From the NCBI RefSeq assembly GCF_021227995.1, contig NZ_CP089301.1:3534001-3598000 (forward strand): DNA of 64,000 nucleotides, given 5' to 3'. Position 1 is the stretch's first letter, and the number at the start of each line of letters is the position of its first letter. Positions 35,365-43,040 of this stretch are shown here, piece by piece. Below the pieces are notes generated by a model. The model searched no databases. It was given only the letters and a program-made list of their open reading frames with translations, and had not been told where the DNA came from. The DNA is from Novosphingobium kaempferiae. GTDB lineage: Bacteria; Pseudomonadota; Alphaproteobacteria; Sphingomonadales; Sphingomonadaceae. The translations under genes and the position numbers were made by a program.

Positions 35365-36853
35365 GGACTTCCTTGACCTTGCGGCGTAGCAGCTTGCCCA
35401 TCTCGTTGTACGGAAGTTCCTGAACGAACGCGACTTTCTCCGGCACGCGCGACGAGCGGAGGCGGGAGCGGACGAGGTCTTTCAACTCACCCTCGTCGGG
35501 TGCGGAATGCCCATCGCGCGTGACGATGGCGACACCCACGGCCTCGCCCCACTCCACGGAAGGGATCGCGCAAGCGCAGGCATCGGCGATGGCAGGGTGG
35601 GTGAGGAGCACGTCCTCGATCTCGCCGGGGGACATGTTCTCACCCCCGCGCACGATCACGTCATCGGCGCGGCCGGAGAGGAACAGGTAGCCGTCCTCGT
35701 CCATGTAGCCCGCGTCGCGCGTGGGGAACCAGCCGGCGGCGTCGAGCGCGCTCTTTTCCTTGTATTCCCCCGATACCTGATCGCCGCGCACGTAGATTTC
35801 ACCCGCTTCGCCAAGCGGCAGGACTTCGCCGTTTTCTCCCCGAATCTCGATCTCCACGGTGGGGATCGGGCGGCCGAGCGAGGTGAGGCGGGCGCGCACT
35901 TTCGGATCGTCGGAGGCGAGCGCCTCGCGGTGATCCTCCGGGCCGAGCAGGGCGATCGTCGAGCTGGTCTCGGTGAGGCCGTAGGCATTGGTGAAGCCCG
36001 CCGAGGGGAAGCGCTCCAGCGCCTTGTGTATCACCTCCAGCGGCATCTTGCCGCCGCCGTAGGCGATGGCGTGCAGCGATGCGGTGTCGGCGCTGGAGCC
36101 CTTTTCCATGGCATCGACGATTCGGGCCAGCATCGTGGGCACGACGAAGGCGTTGGTGATAGTCTCGGCTGCCACGAGCGCCAGCCACGCCTCCGGTGAG
36201 AATGCGGGCAGCATCACGATCCGGCGCTGTGCGTAGATCGAGGAGAGCAGCGCCGAAATGCCCGCGATGTGGTACGGCGGCACGACCACCAGCGCGGCGT
36301 CGGCCTCGTCGGCGCTGGCGAACTCGACGGTGCCAAGAATGTAGCCGAGCAGGTTGGAGTGGCGCAGGATCGCGGCTTTGGGCGCGGCGGTGGTGCCGCT
36401 GGTGAAGAGCTGGATCGCGATCCCTTCGCCCGGATCGTACTCGCGCGCATCGTCGTCGGGCACGGTTTCCTGCGCCTTGAGGGTGAATTCCTCGCGCGAG
36501 AGGATGGTGTGGCCCTGACCGCCCGCGATGCGCATGACGCGCTCCTCGTCACCGATGACGAGGGCGGGCGCTATGCGGCCCAGCAGGGCGGCGAGGTCGG
36601 CGTCGGGCAGGCGGTAGTTGAGCGGGCAGTAGGGCACGCCCGCCAGCGCCGCACCGAAGACCGCGATCACCGCCGCCTCGCTGCTCTCGTCGAGCAGGGC
36701 GACGTATTCGGCCTCGCTGTCCTGGATCAGCGCGAAGGCCCCGCGCGCCGCGGCTAGGAGGTCGCCGTAAGTCCAGCGCTTGCCGTCGCAGACGAGGGCG
36801 ATGCGGTCCGGCGCGGCCTCTGCGGCCATTTCGAGAAGGAGGGCGATGTTCAT
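35354..36853 (-). CDS. AMP-dependent acyl-CoA synthetase/ligase
   Basis: A 499-residue ANL-family ligase. The P-loop region FTSGTTAAPKAAI lies near residue 152, YGLTETSS near 290, GRADDVIVRGGENMSPGEIED near 393, and the catalytic lysine in MGKLLRRKV at the C-terminus. It makes an acyl-CoA from a free acid, ATP and CoA. It is separated by 13 bases from the small upstream gene and overlaps the downstream CoA-transferase by 11 bases. A ligase between two CoA-transferases in one operon is a notable redundancy. Confidence 0.92.
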   Translation of the reverse strand: MNIALLLEMAAEAAPDRIALVCDGKRWTYGDLLAAARGAFALIQDSEAEYVALLDESSEAAVIAVFGAALAGVPYCPLNYRLPDADLAALLGRIAPALVIGDEERVMRIAGGQGHTILSREEFTLKAQETVPDDDAREYDPGEGIAIQLFTSGTTAAPKAAILRHSNLLGYILGTVEFASADEADAALVVVPPYHIAGISALLSSIYAQRRIVMLPAFSPEAWLALVAAETITNAFVVPTMLARIVDAMEKGSSADTASLHAIAYGGGKMPLEVIHKALERFPSAGFTNAYGLTETSSTIALLGPEDHREALASDDPKVRARLTSLGRPIPTVEIEIRGENGEVLPLGEAGEIYVRGDQVSGEYKEKSALDAAGWFPTRDAGYMDEDGYLFLSGRADDVIVRGGENMSPGEIEDVLLTHPAIADACACAIPSVEWGEAVGVAIVTRDGHSAPDEGELKDLVRSRLRSSRVPEKVAFVQELPYNEMGKLLRRKVKEVLAG

Positions 36854-36866
36854 CGGCGTTTGCGCG

Positions 36867-37157
36867 TCAGTCCGAGGCGGGGAGGGGCTTGGCGTCCTTG
36901 ACGACGAGCGCCTGCCCGTCGACCGAGAGAGAGCCCTTGCCGGGCTTCACGCAGAGCAGTTCGTACTTTCCGTCGGCATCGACGTAACGTTTGCCCATCA
37001 GCGTCCCGGCCGAGAAATCGGCGGCGAGGGGCGCAGCTTCGGCGGGCTTGGCCTCGCCCATCGGCGCGCCGCCGCATTCGATCTGCCCGTCGGCGGCGCG
37101 GATCACCATGACTTCGGTGTCGCAGGCGGCGCTCTTCAGGCGGGTTCCAGGCTTCAT
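36867..37157 (-). CDS. Small protein of unknown function, 96 residues
   Basis: I do not recognise the family. It is soluble, without signal peptide or membrane segment. It has three cysteines: SAACDTEVMV (12), QIECGGAPM (28) and LLCVKPGKG (near 69). An MGKRYVDADGKYELLC segment is followed by a glycine/lysine-rich turn. The start ATG 37157 follows AAGGAACCCGAG, so it is well translated. It lies between a CoA-transferase and the ligase in a tight operon, and may be an accessory or metal-binding protein for that pathway. Confidence 0.75.
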   Translation of the reverse strand: MKPGTRLKSAACDTEVMVIRAADGQIECGGAPMGEAKPAEAAPLAADFSAGTLMGKRYVDADGKYELLCVKPGKGSLSVDGQALVVKDAKPLPASD

Positions 37158-37256
37158 CTCGGGTTCCTTGTTCTTTTGACGCAGTTTACGCCCTCGGTGG
37201 TCGTCCGTTCAAGCAGGGACGAGGCCGAGTGCCCTTGCAGTATGGTCGATAGGCGC

Positions 37257-38486
37257 TCAGGCGATCGCGCCCTTGGCCTTCCATTCCTCGATCTTGTCCC
37301 ATTCGACGCCCATTTCCATGAGCACGAGTTCGGTATGCTCGGAGGCCTGCGGCGAGCGCGTGGTCTCCACCGGCTCGCCGTTCCACTGGACGGGGCCGCG
37401 CACCAGCTTGAGCGGCGCGCCGCCGTCCGCGCCCTCGACCTCGACTATCATGTCGTTGGCAAGCGCCTGCTCGTCGGTCAGCAGATCGTGGAAGCTCTGG
37501 ATCGGCGCCCACTGACCCGAGAAGGTCTTGAGGTGCTGGCGCCAGTATTCGAAGGGATGCTGCGCGAAGGCCTTCACCAGCACGTCGCTGGCGGCACCTG
37601 CGTTCTCGAACAGCGCGCGCGGTTCGGAGAAGCGCGGGTCGTCGGCGGCTTCGGGCACGCCCAGATGCTCGAACAGGCTGCGGATGTGGCCGGTCGGCGA
37701 GATCGTGCAGAGGTTGATCGTGCCGTTGTCGCTCGTCTGGTAGTTGCCCATGAACGGGTTGCGCGCGGCGCCGCCCGAGCCCGGCATCGGGTTGCGGGTG
37801 AGGATGCCCGTCTCGGCCACCTGCGCGATCAGCGCACCCGATGCCCAGGCGGCGGTGCTGAGTAGCGAAACATCGAGTTCGGTCGCCTCGCCCGTCTTCT
37901 CACGGTGGTAGAGTGCGGCGGAGATGCCGCCGGCGATGAACATGCCGCCGATCGAGTCACCGAATGCGGGAATCCCCTGCGACAGCGGCGCGCCCAGTTC
38001 CTCTGGCGTCATCGAATAGGCGACGCCGCTACGGGCCCAGAAGCAGGTGCCGTCGAAACCGCCGACCTCGCGCTCCGGCCCCTTGTTGCCCAGCGCCGAG
38101 CCGCGCGCGTAGATGATGTTCGGGTTGACGGCGCGGATGTGCTCGACGTCGAACTTGTTCTTCTGGCGGACCTGCGGGAGATAGTTGGTCAGGAAGACGT
38201 CGCACTGCTTCGCCAGTTCGTAGAGCACTTCCTGCCCCTCGGGCGTGGACAGGTCGATGCCGACGCTGCGCTTGCCGCGGTTGGGGTGCTCGAACAGCGT
38301 GTGGCGCAGCGGGTCGAGCTGGACGCCGCCCATGTTGAGGAAACCGCGCTGCGTGTCGCCGCGCACCGGATGCTCGATCTTGATGACGTCGGCGCCCCAG
38401 TCGGCAAGTACCCCGCCCGCTGCGGGCGTGAAGGTGAACTGCGCCACTTCGAGGACGCGCACGCCCTGCATGACCTTAGTCGACAT
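37257..38486 (-). CDS. Family III (CaiB/BaiF) CoA-transferase
   Basis: A 409-residue enzyme in the normal domain order. The N-terminal VRVLEVAQFTFTPAAGGVLA and DVIKIEHP begin the nucleotide fold; the catalytic aspartate is probably Asp177 in GIPAFGDSIGG, followed by AALYHREKTGEATELDVSL. The C-terminal DNGTINLCTISP and ALANDMIVEVE complete it. It transfers CoA between carboxylic acids. It is the first gene of the minus-strand operon ending at 32732. Comparison with this gene reveals the permutation in 34165-35364. Confidence 0.92.
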   Translation of the reverse strand: MSTKVMQGVRVLEVAQFTFTPAAGGVLADWGADVIKIEHPVRGDTQRGFLNMGGVQLDPLRHTLFEHPNRGKRSVGIDLSTPEGQEVLYELAKQCDVFLTNYLPQVRQKNKFDVEHIRAVNPNIIYARGSALGNKGPEREVGGFDGTCFWARSGVAYSMTPEELGAPLSQGIPAFGDSIGGMFIAGGISAALYHREKTGEATELDVSLLSTAAWASGALIAQVAETGILTRNPMPGSGGAARNPFMGNYQTSDNGTINLCTISPTGHIRSLFEHLGVPEAADDPRFSEPRALFENAGAASDVLVKAFAQHPFEYWRQHLKTFSGQWAPIQSFHDLLTDEQALANDMIVEVEGADGGAPLKLVRGPVQWNGEPVETTRSPQASEHTELVLMEMGVEWDKIEEWKAKGAIA

Positions 38487-38820
38487 CTGCTGCCAATCCC
38501 CGTGGTGTTCTTATGATCGTGCGTGGCGGCCCGGTTTTCTGCCGTTTCCGCCCGTCGGCCCGGTGTGCGCGCAAAGCCGGAAGGGATCAACCGGTCGGCC
38601 CATCGTGCGGACGATCATGCCGGAAATCCGCTGTTTTCCGAGGGTTTGACAAAGAGAGTCGGTCAGGCGTTGGCGAAAAACCCGCAGCGGCGATAACGTT
38701 GCTGAAATCGCCGAGAAACATGCATATTTCGCAATTGACCATGCGTTCAAAAAATACTAACCCAGCTTAGTAAGTAAATAAGCCCGACCTCCTGAGGGTC
38801 GCAGTTTTCGGAGATACGCC
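38487..38820. other. 334-bp intergenic region, divergent promoters
   Basis: No gene. It separates the CoA-transferase operon from the small exported protein gene. The half nearest the latter is AT-rich (about 38700-38785) and has ACTAA-N6-TTAGT at 38756-38771 and a CGACC/GGTCG stem near 38785-38802, likely in the 5' leader. Confidence 0.5.
38756..38771. promoter_or_regulatory. Dyad ACTAA-N6-TTAGT, candidate operator
   Basis: Perfect five-base arms in the AT-rich region 50 bases before the exported protein gene. The arms resemble the GTTAG half-site of the 31610 and 41129 dyads, but the spacing differs. Confidence 0.3.
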
Positions 38821-39132
38821 ATGAAGAAGTTCGTCACGCTCGTCGCTCTCGCCACCGTCGCTTCGGTTCCCGCAGTCGCCTTCGCCGAGACCACCCAGGT
38901 CCGCGAAGCCACCGAGGAAGCCGCTGGCGCTCCGGTCGCTCTCAACGCCGGCAAGATGCTCTACGCTGCCGACGGCTTCCGCATCGCCCCGATCTATCGC
39001 GTCAGCGCCGAGGGCAACCCGCAGGTCATTCTCAACGGTCGTCTCGTGACCGTCCCGGCCTCGAGCCTGAGCGACGTCGCTGGCAAGGTCACCACTTCGA
39101 TGTCGAAGAAGGAACTTGCTGCCGCGAAGTGA
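38821..39132 (+). CDS. Small exported protein of unknown function, 103 residues
   Basis: A typical signal peptide (MKKFVTLVALATVASVPAVA, then FAET) should be cleaved after AFA near residue 22, giving an 81-residue periplasmic protein. The mature part has GKMLYAADGFRIAPIYRV and VILNGRLVTVPASSL, suggesting a small beta-rich domain, and ends in a lysine-rich tail. It is a single-gene unit with AT-rich promoter and a strong terminator, which suggests high expression. I do not know its function. Confidence 0.8.
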   Translation: MKKFVTLVALATVASVPAVAFAETTQVREATEEAAGAPVALNAGKMLYAADGFRIAPIYRVSAEGNPQVILNGRLVTVPASSLSDVAGKVTTSMSKKELAAAK

Positions 39133-39159
39133 GTTCTGCGGATACTCTCAAGAAGAAGA

Positions 39160-39191
39160 GGGCGGCGCCGTGAGGCGTCGCCCTTTTTCTT
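39160..39191 (+). terminator. Intrinsic terminator after the exported protein gene
   Basis: GGGCGGCGCC and GGCGTCGCCC pair (one mismatch) around GTGA and are followed by TTTTTCTTT. This is the clearest Rho-independent terminator in the window. Confidence 0.9.
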
Positions 39192-39238
39192 TGCCCGGAT
39201 GATGGTGCTGGCATCCCCGCAAGTGCGGGAGCGCGGCC

Positions 39239-39754
39239 TCAGCCGCGGCTGACGTTCTCGTAGATGCGGGTCATGAAGTCGAGCAGGGTGTCGACTTCCG
39301 CGTCGGAGAACCCGGCGAACATCTTCTGCTCGCTCTCGTTGGCGATGGCGCCGAGCTTGTCGAGCATGGGCCTTGCCTGTTCCGTCAGGAATACGGCGCG
39401 GGCACGACGGTCGTCGCGACGGTCGCGCCGTTCGAGCAGGCCGTCGGCGCAGAGGCGGTCGATCAGACGTCCTGCCGAAGCCTCGGACATCTCCAGGTAT
39501 TCGGCTATGGTGCGCTGGGTGGAGCCGGGATAGCGCGCGACGATGGCGATCATCGCCCACTGCGAGCGCGTGACGTTCAGCGCCGCCACCTTGCGGTCGA
39601 AGTTGTTGCGCTGGAGCCGCGAGACGATGGTCATGCGCAGGCCGACCTGCCGCCTGGGACTCTCGTCCCGCATCATGAACGGGTCGTTGATCGTCCCCTT
39701 GGACGTGTTGCCGGTCGTTTCGTCCTGCGCTTCTGTCGCCACCAACTGCTCCAT
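39239..39754 (-). CDS. MarR-family transcriptional regulator
   Basis: A 171-residue MarR regulator with a 40-residue N-terminal tail. The winged helix covers about residues 55-125: NVTRSQWAMIAIVARYPGST, EMSEASAGRLIDRLCADG, then RRDRRDDRRARAVFLT. It starts 11 bases after the thiolase stop and so is in its operon. The longer frame to 39814 runs into the thiolase gene, so ATG 39754 is used. Confidence 0.85.
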   Translation of the reverse strand: MEQLVATEAQDETTGNTSKGTINDPFMMRDESPRRQVGLRMTIVSRLQRNNFDRKVAALNVTRSQWAMIAIVARYPGSTQRTIAEYLEMSEASAGRLIDRLCADGLLERRDRRDDRRARAVFLTEQARPMLDKLGAIANESEQKMFAGFSDAEVDTLLDFMTRIYENVSRG

Positions 39755-39765
39755 GTCGTGCGCCG

Positions 39766-41019
39766 TCAGACGCGTTCGATGATGATCGCGGGGGCCATGC
39801 CGCCCGCCGCGCACATCGTTATGAGTCCGTAACGCCCGCCGGTCCGTTCGAGTTCATCGAGCGCGGTCCCGATCAGCATGGCCCCTGTGCCGCCGATCGG
39901 ATGGCCGAGCGCGATCGACCCTCCGTTTGGATTGACCTTGGCGCGGTCGAGGTCAAGATCGCGGATGAACTTCTCGACGACGACGGCGAAGGCCTCGTTC
40001 ACTTCGAAGACGTCGATGTCGTCGGTGGTGAGGCCCGCCTTCGCCAGAACCTTGCGCGCGGCGGGCACCGGCCCGTTCAGCATGAGGGTCGGGCAGTCGC
40101 CCGTCTCGGCCATGGCGACGATGCGCGCGCGGGGTTTCAGGCCGTGGGCGTCGGCATAGTCCTTCGACGCCAGCAGGATCGCCGAGGCGCCGTCGACCAC
40201 GCCGGAGGAGATGCCGACGTGGTGGATCGGCTTGATCTCCACGTCCGGGTACACCTGGTTAATGAGTTCGCCGTAAGTCTTGCCGCCGGGCGCCGAGGGC
40301 ATGTTCAGGAACATCTCGAAGGCGGGCTTGAGCTGCGACAGGCTTTCGGCGGTCGTCTCGGGGCGCGGATATTCTTCGTGATCGAGGATGACGTTCCCCT
40401 CATCGTCCTTCACGACGATGGTGGACTTGTCGAAGCGACCATCGGCGATGGCGATTGCGGCGCGACGCTGGCTCTCGACGCCGAGCGCTTCGAGTTCCTC
40501 GCGGGTGATGCCTTCCATCGCGGCGATGGCGTCGGCGCAGACGCCCTGGTTGGACTGCGGGTGCCTGGCCTGGAGACGGGGATTGCCCGCGCCCATTCCT
40601 GCGCTGCCGACGCCGGCCTCACGCATCTTCATGCCGTACATGTTGGCGTAGGACAGCATGTCCATGCCGCCCGCGACCATGAGGTCCGCCATGCCGGACT
40701 TTATCATCGCCGCGGAAAGGCTGGTCGCGGTCAGGCTCGATCCGCAGAAGCGATTGAGCGTCACGCCGCCCGCCTTCACGTCGTAGCCCGCATCGAGCGC
40801 CGCCATGCGGCCGATGTCCCCCGCTTGCAGGCCGAGTGCGGCGGAGACGCCCCAGATCACGTCGTCGACATCGGCCGTCTCAAGATCGTTGCGTTCCTTG
40901 AGCGCGGCGAGGACGGTCGCCGAAAGGTGTTCGGGATGCATCTGCGAGAGCGCGCCCTTGCCCATCTTGCCGATCCCGCGCGGGGTGCGGACGGCGTCGA
41001 TGATGTAGGCCTCGGTCAA
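39766..41019 (-). CDS. Acetyl-CoA acetyltransferase (thiolase)
   Basis: A 417-residue thiolase. The nucleophile is Cys92 in NRFCGSSLTA, the second active-site part is NEAFA, His is in GHPIGGTGA, and the second Cys in CAAGGMAPA at the end. It cleaves a 3-ketoacyl-CoA with CoA, the last step of a beta-oxidation cycle. The start is TTG 41019, seven bases after AGGAGA; no ATG fits, and the earlier in-frame ATG at 41184 would add 55 residues unlike a thiolase. It is divergent from the MFS gene. Confidence 0.92.
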   Translation of the reverse strand: MTEAYIIDAVRTPRGIGKMGKGALSQMHPEHLSATVLAALKERNDLETADVDDVIWGVSAALGLQAGDIGRMAALDAGYDVKAGGVTLNRFCGSSLTATSLSAAMIKSGMADLMVAGGMDMLSYANMYGMKMREAGVGSAGMGAGNPRLQARHPQSNQGVCADAIAAMEGITREELEALGVESQRRAAIAIADGRFDKSTIVVKDDEGNVILDHEEYPRPETTAESLSQLKPAFEMFLNMPSAPGGKTYGELINQVYPDVEIKPIHHVGISSGVVDGASAILLASKDYADAHGLKPRARIVAMAETGDCPTLMLNGPVPAARKVLAKAGLTTDDIDVFEVNEAFAVVVEKFIRDLDLDRAKVNPNGGSIALGHPIGGTGAMLIGTALDELERTGGRYGLITMCAAGGMAPAIIIERV

Positions 41020-41128
41020 AGCAGGTCTCCTCGCGTTCCTTCGCGCAGCAAAGCGCGGTTTTCCGCGTGATGCTAGTGCGGGCAGGGTTTGGCAATCGGC
41101 GCTCCCGGCGCTATCGCCGCGGCGATTG

Positions 41129-41142
41129 CTGACTATGGTTAG
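41129..41142. promoter_or_regulatory. Dyad CTGAC-N4-GTTAG, shared with 31610
   Basis: CTGACTATGGTTAG lies between the divergent thiolase and MFS genes. With its flanks (41126-41145) it agrees at 18 of 20 positions with the element at 31607-31626. Confidence 0.45.
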
Positions 41143-41271
41143 TATGTTGGAATCGCGCAGCGTTGCATCAAGGGCCTGCACCAACGGATCGTCTTCGCGA
41201 TGGGCGGGTTGACGACGGGCGAGGGCGGTTCAAGATCGATCGCCAAGAACGAAGGCAGGGGACGAGCAGGG

Positions 41272-42939
41272 ATGGCGACGGCGCAGCATGAGGAAGCGGG
41301 AGGCGCGTTCGCACCGCTGCGCGAGCGCACGTTCCGCAATATCTGGACCGCCAGCCTGTTCTCCAATTTCGGACAGCTCTTCCTCGGCGTCGGCGCGCAG
41401 TGGGAGATGACCCGGCTGAGCAGTTCGCCCAGTATGGTCGCGCTGGTTCAGACGGCGATGATGATCCCGCTGATGCTGGTCACGCTTCCCGCGGGCGCTA
41501 TCGCCGACATGTTCGACCGCCGCCGCATCGCCATGAGCGGCCTCGCGTTCAGTGCGGTAAGCGCGGCGGTGCTGGCGGGGGTCACCTTCCTCGGGTTGAC
41601 GACACCGTTGCTGCTGTTGGCGTTCTGCGTGCTGATAGGTGCCGGTGTGGCGCTGTTCTCGCCCTCATGGCAGGCCTCGATCCCCGAGCAGGTGTCTCGT
41701 GCGCACCTGCCTGCCGCCGTGGCGCTGGGCACAATCAGCTACAACGTCGCGCGCAGTTTCGGTCCGGCGCTGGGCGGGCTGATCGTGGTGGTCTACGGCG
41801 TCAAGGCCGTGTTCGGCATGACCTCGCTGCTGTACCTGCCGCTGCTGACGGCGTTCTTCTTCTGGCGGCGCGAACACGTCCCTTCGCGCCTCCCGCCCGA
41901 GCGGATCGACCGCGCGATCGTGACGGGTGCGCGTTACGCTCTCCACGCGCCAGCCGTGCGCACCGCCTTGCTGCGCGTGCTGGGCTTCGGCCTGACCACC
42001 GCGACAGCCTCGGCGCTGGCTCCGCTGGTCGCCAAGGATCTGCTGCATGGCAACGCGGCGACTTTCGGCATCCTGCTCGGCGCGCAGGGGGTGGGTGCGG
42101 TGGCCGGAGCCCTCTTCGTGAGCCAGATCCGCGCTGTGATCTCCACCGAATGGGCGGTGCGTCTGTTCGCAATCGGAACCGGCGTCGCTCTCGTAGTGAC
42201 GGGTTTCAGCCATTCTCTGGTGGTGACCTGCCTCGCGTTCCTCGTCGTAGGTGCATGCAACATCCTCACTATCGCGATGCTGAATGTCACCGTGCAACTG
42301 TCCGCACCGCGCTGGGTGACGGCGAGGGCGCTCTCGCTGTTCTCCTCCGCCATCACCGCCGGGATCGGAATCGGCGCCTGGGCCTGGGGCGTCGTCGCCG
42401 CGCACCACGATGTCGCGTTCGCGCTGGTGGCCTCCGGCGTGGCCGTTGCCGGCACGGCTCTGCTGGGCATCATTCTGCCTATCGGCAAGGATTCCGAGGC
42501 CGACATGGACACAGTGGACATCGGCTACGACCCCGCGCCCAACCTTGGCGTGACGTTGCGTTCCGGCCCGATCGTCGTCGAGGTGGAATATGACGTCGAT
42601 CCCGAACTTGCGCGGGAGTTCTACGAGGTCATGATGCAGATGCAGAAAGTGCGAAAGCGCATCGGCGCCTTCGACTGGACGATCTCTCGCGACATCGAGA
42701 ATCCCGCGCTCTGGACCGAGCGCTATCACTGCCCGACCTGGGGCGATTACCTGCGCATGCGGGGCCGCTATACGCAAGGCGACTACGACATCCAGGCGCA
42801 GGCTGACGGATTCAACCGAACCAATCACGGTCGTCGCGTCCGCCGTCGTCTGGAACGACCCTTCGGATCGGTGCGATGGAAGGCGGATTCCTACGATCCG
42901 CAGCAGGAGACGATGGGCTACATCACGCCGGGCACCTGA
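41272..42939 (+). CDS. MFS transporter with C-terminal soluble domain (MFS_3/EntS-like)
   Basis: A 555-residue protein. About 12 membrane segments fill residues 35-430, beginning FRNIWTASLFSNFGQLFLGV, with the MFS loop ADMFDRRRIAMSG near 90. Residues 445-555 form a soluble tail (VVEVEYDVDPELAREFYEVM and ERYHCPTWGDYLRMRGRYTQ) as in the transmembrane-secretion-effector family. Proteins of this family export siderophores or small molecules from the inner membrane. ATG 41272 follows GCAGGG. It precedes a TonB-dependent receptor, so a linked import/export role is possible. Confidence 0.85.
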   Translation: MATAQHEEAGGAFAPLRERTFRNIWTASLFSNFGQLFLGVGAQWEMTRLSSSPSMVALVQTAMMIPLMLVTLPAGAIADMFDRRRIAMSGLAFSAVSAAVLAGVTFLGLTTPLLLLAFCVLIGAGVALFSPSWQASIPEQVSRAHLPAAVALGTISYNVARSFGPALGGLIVVVYGVKAVFGMTSLLYLPLLTAFFFWRREHVPSRLPPERIDRAIVTGARYALHAPAVRTALLRVLGFGLTTATASALAPLVAKDLLHGNAATFGILLGAQGVGAVAGALFVSQIRAVISTEWAVRLFAIGTGVALVVTGFSHSLVVTCLAFLVVGACNILTIAMLNVTVQLSAPRWVTARALSLFSSAITAGIGIGAWAWGVVAAHHDVAFALVASGVAVAGTALLGIILPIGKDSEADMDTVDIGYDPAPNLGVTLRSGPIVVEVEYDVDPELAREFYEVMMQMQKVRKRIGAFDWTISRDIENPALWTERYHCPTWGDYLRMRGRYTQGDYDIQAQADGFNRTNHGRRVRRRLERPFGSVRWKADSYDPQQETMGYITPGT

Positions 42940-43040
42940 CGAATCTGCCTCCGCGATATCTGGGCGCATGCACAGTCGCGTCGCTGGAACGCGCAGGACC
43001 GTAGTGTAGGTTTGCGCGAAAAGCAGATGGGAGGGAAATC

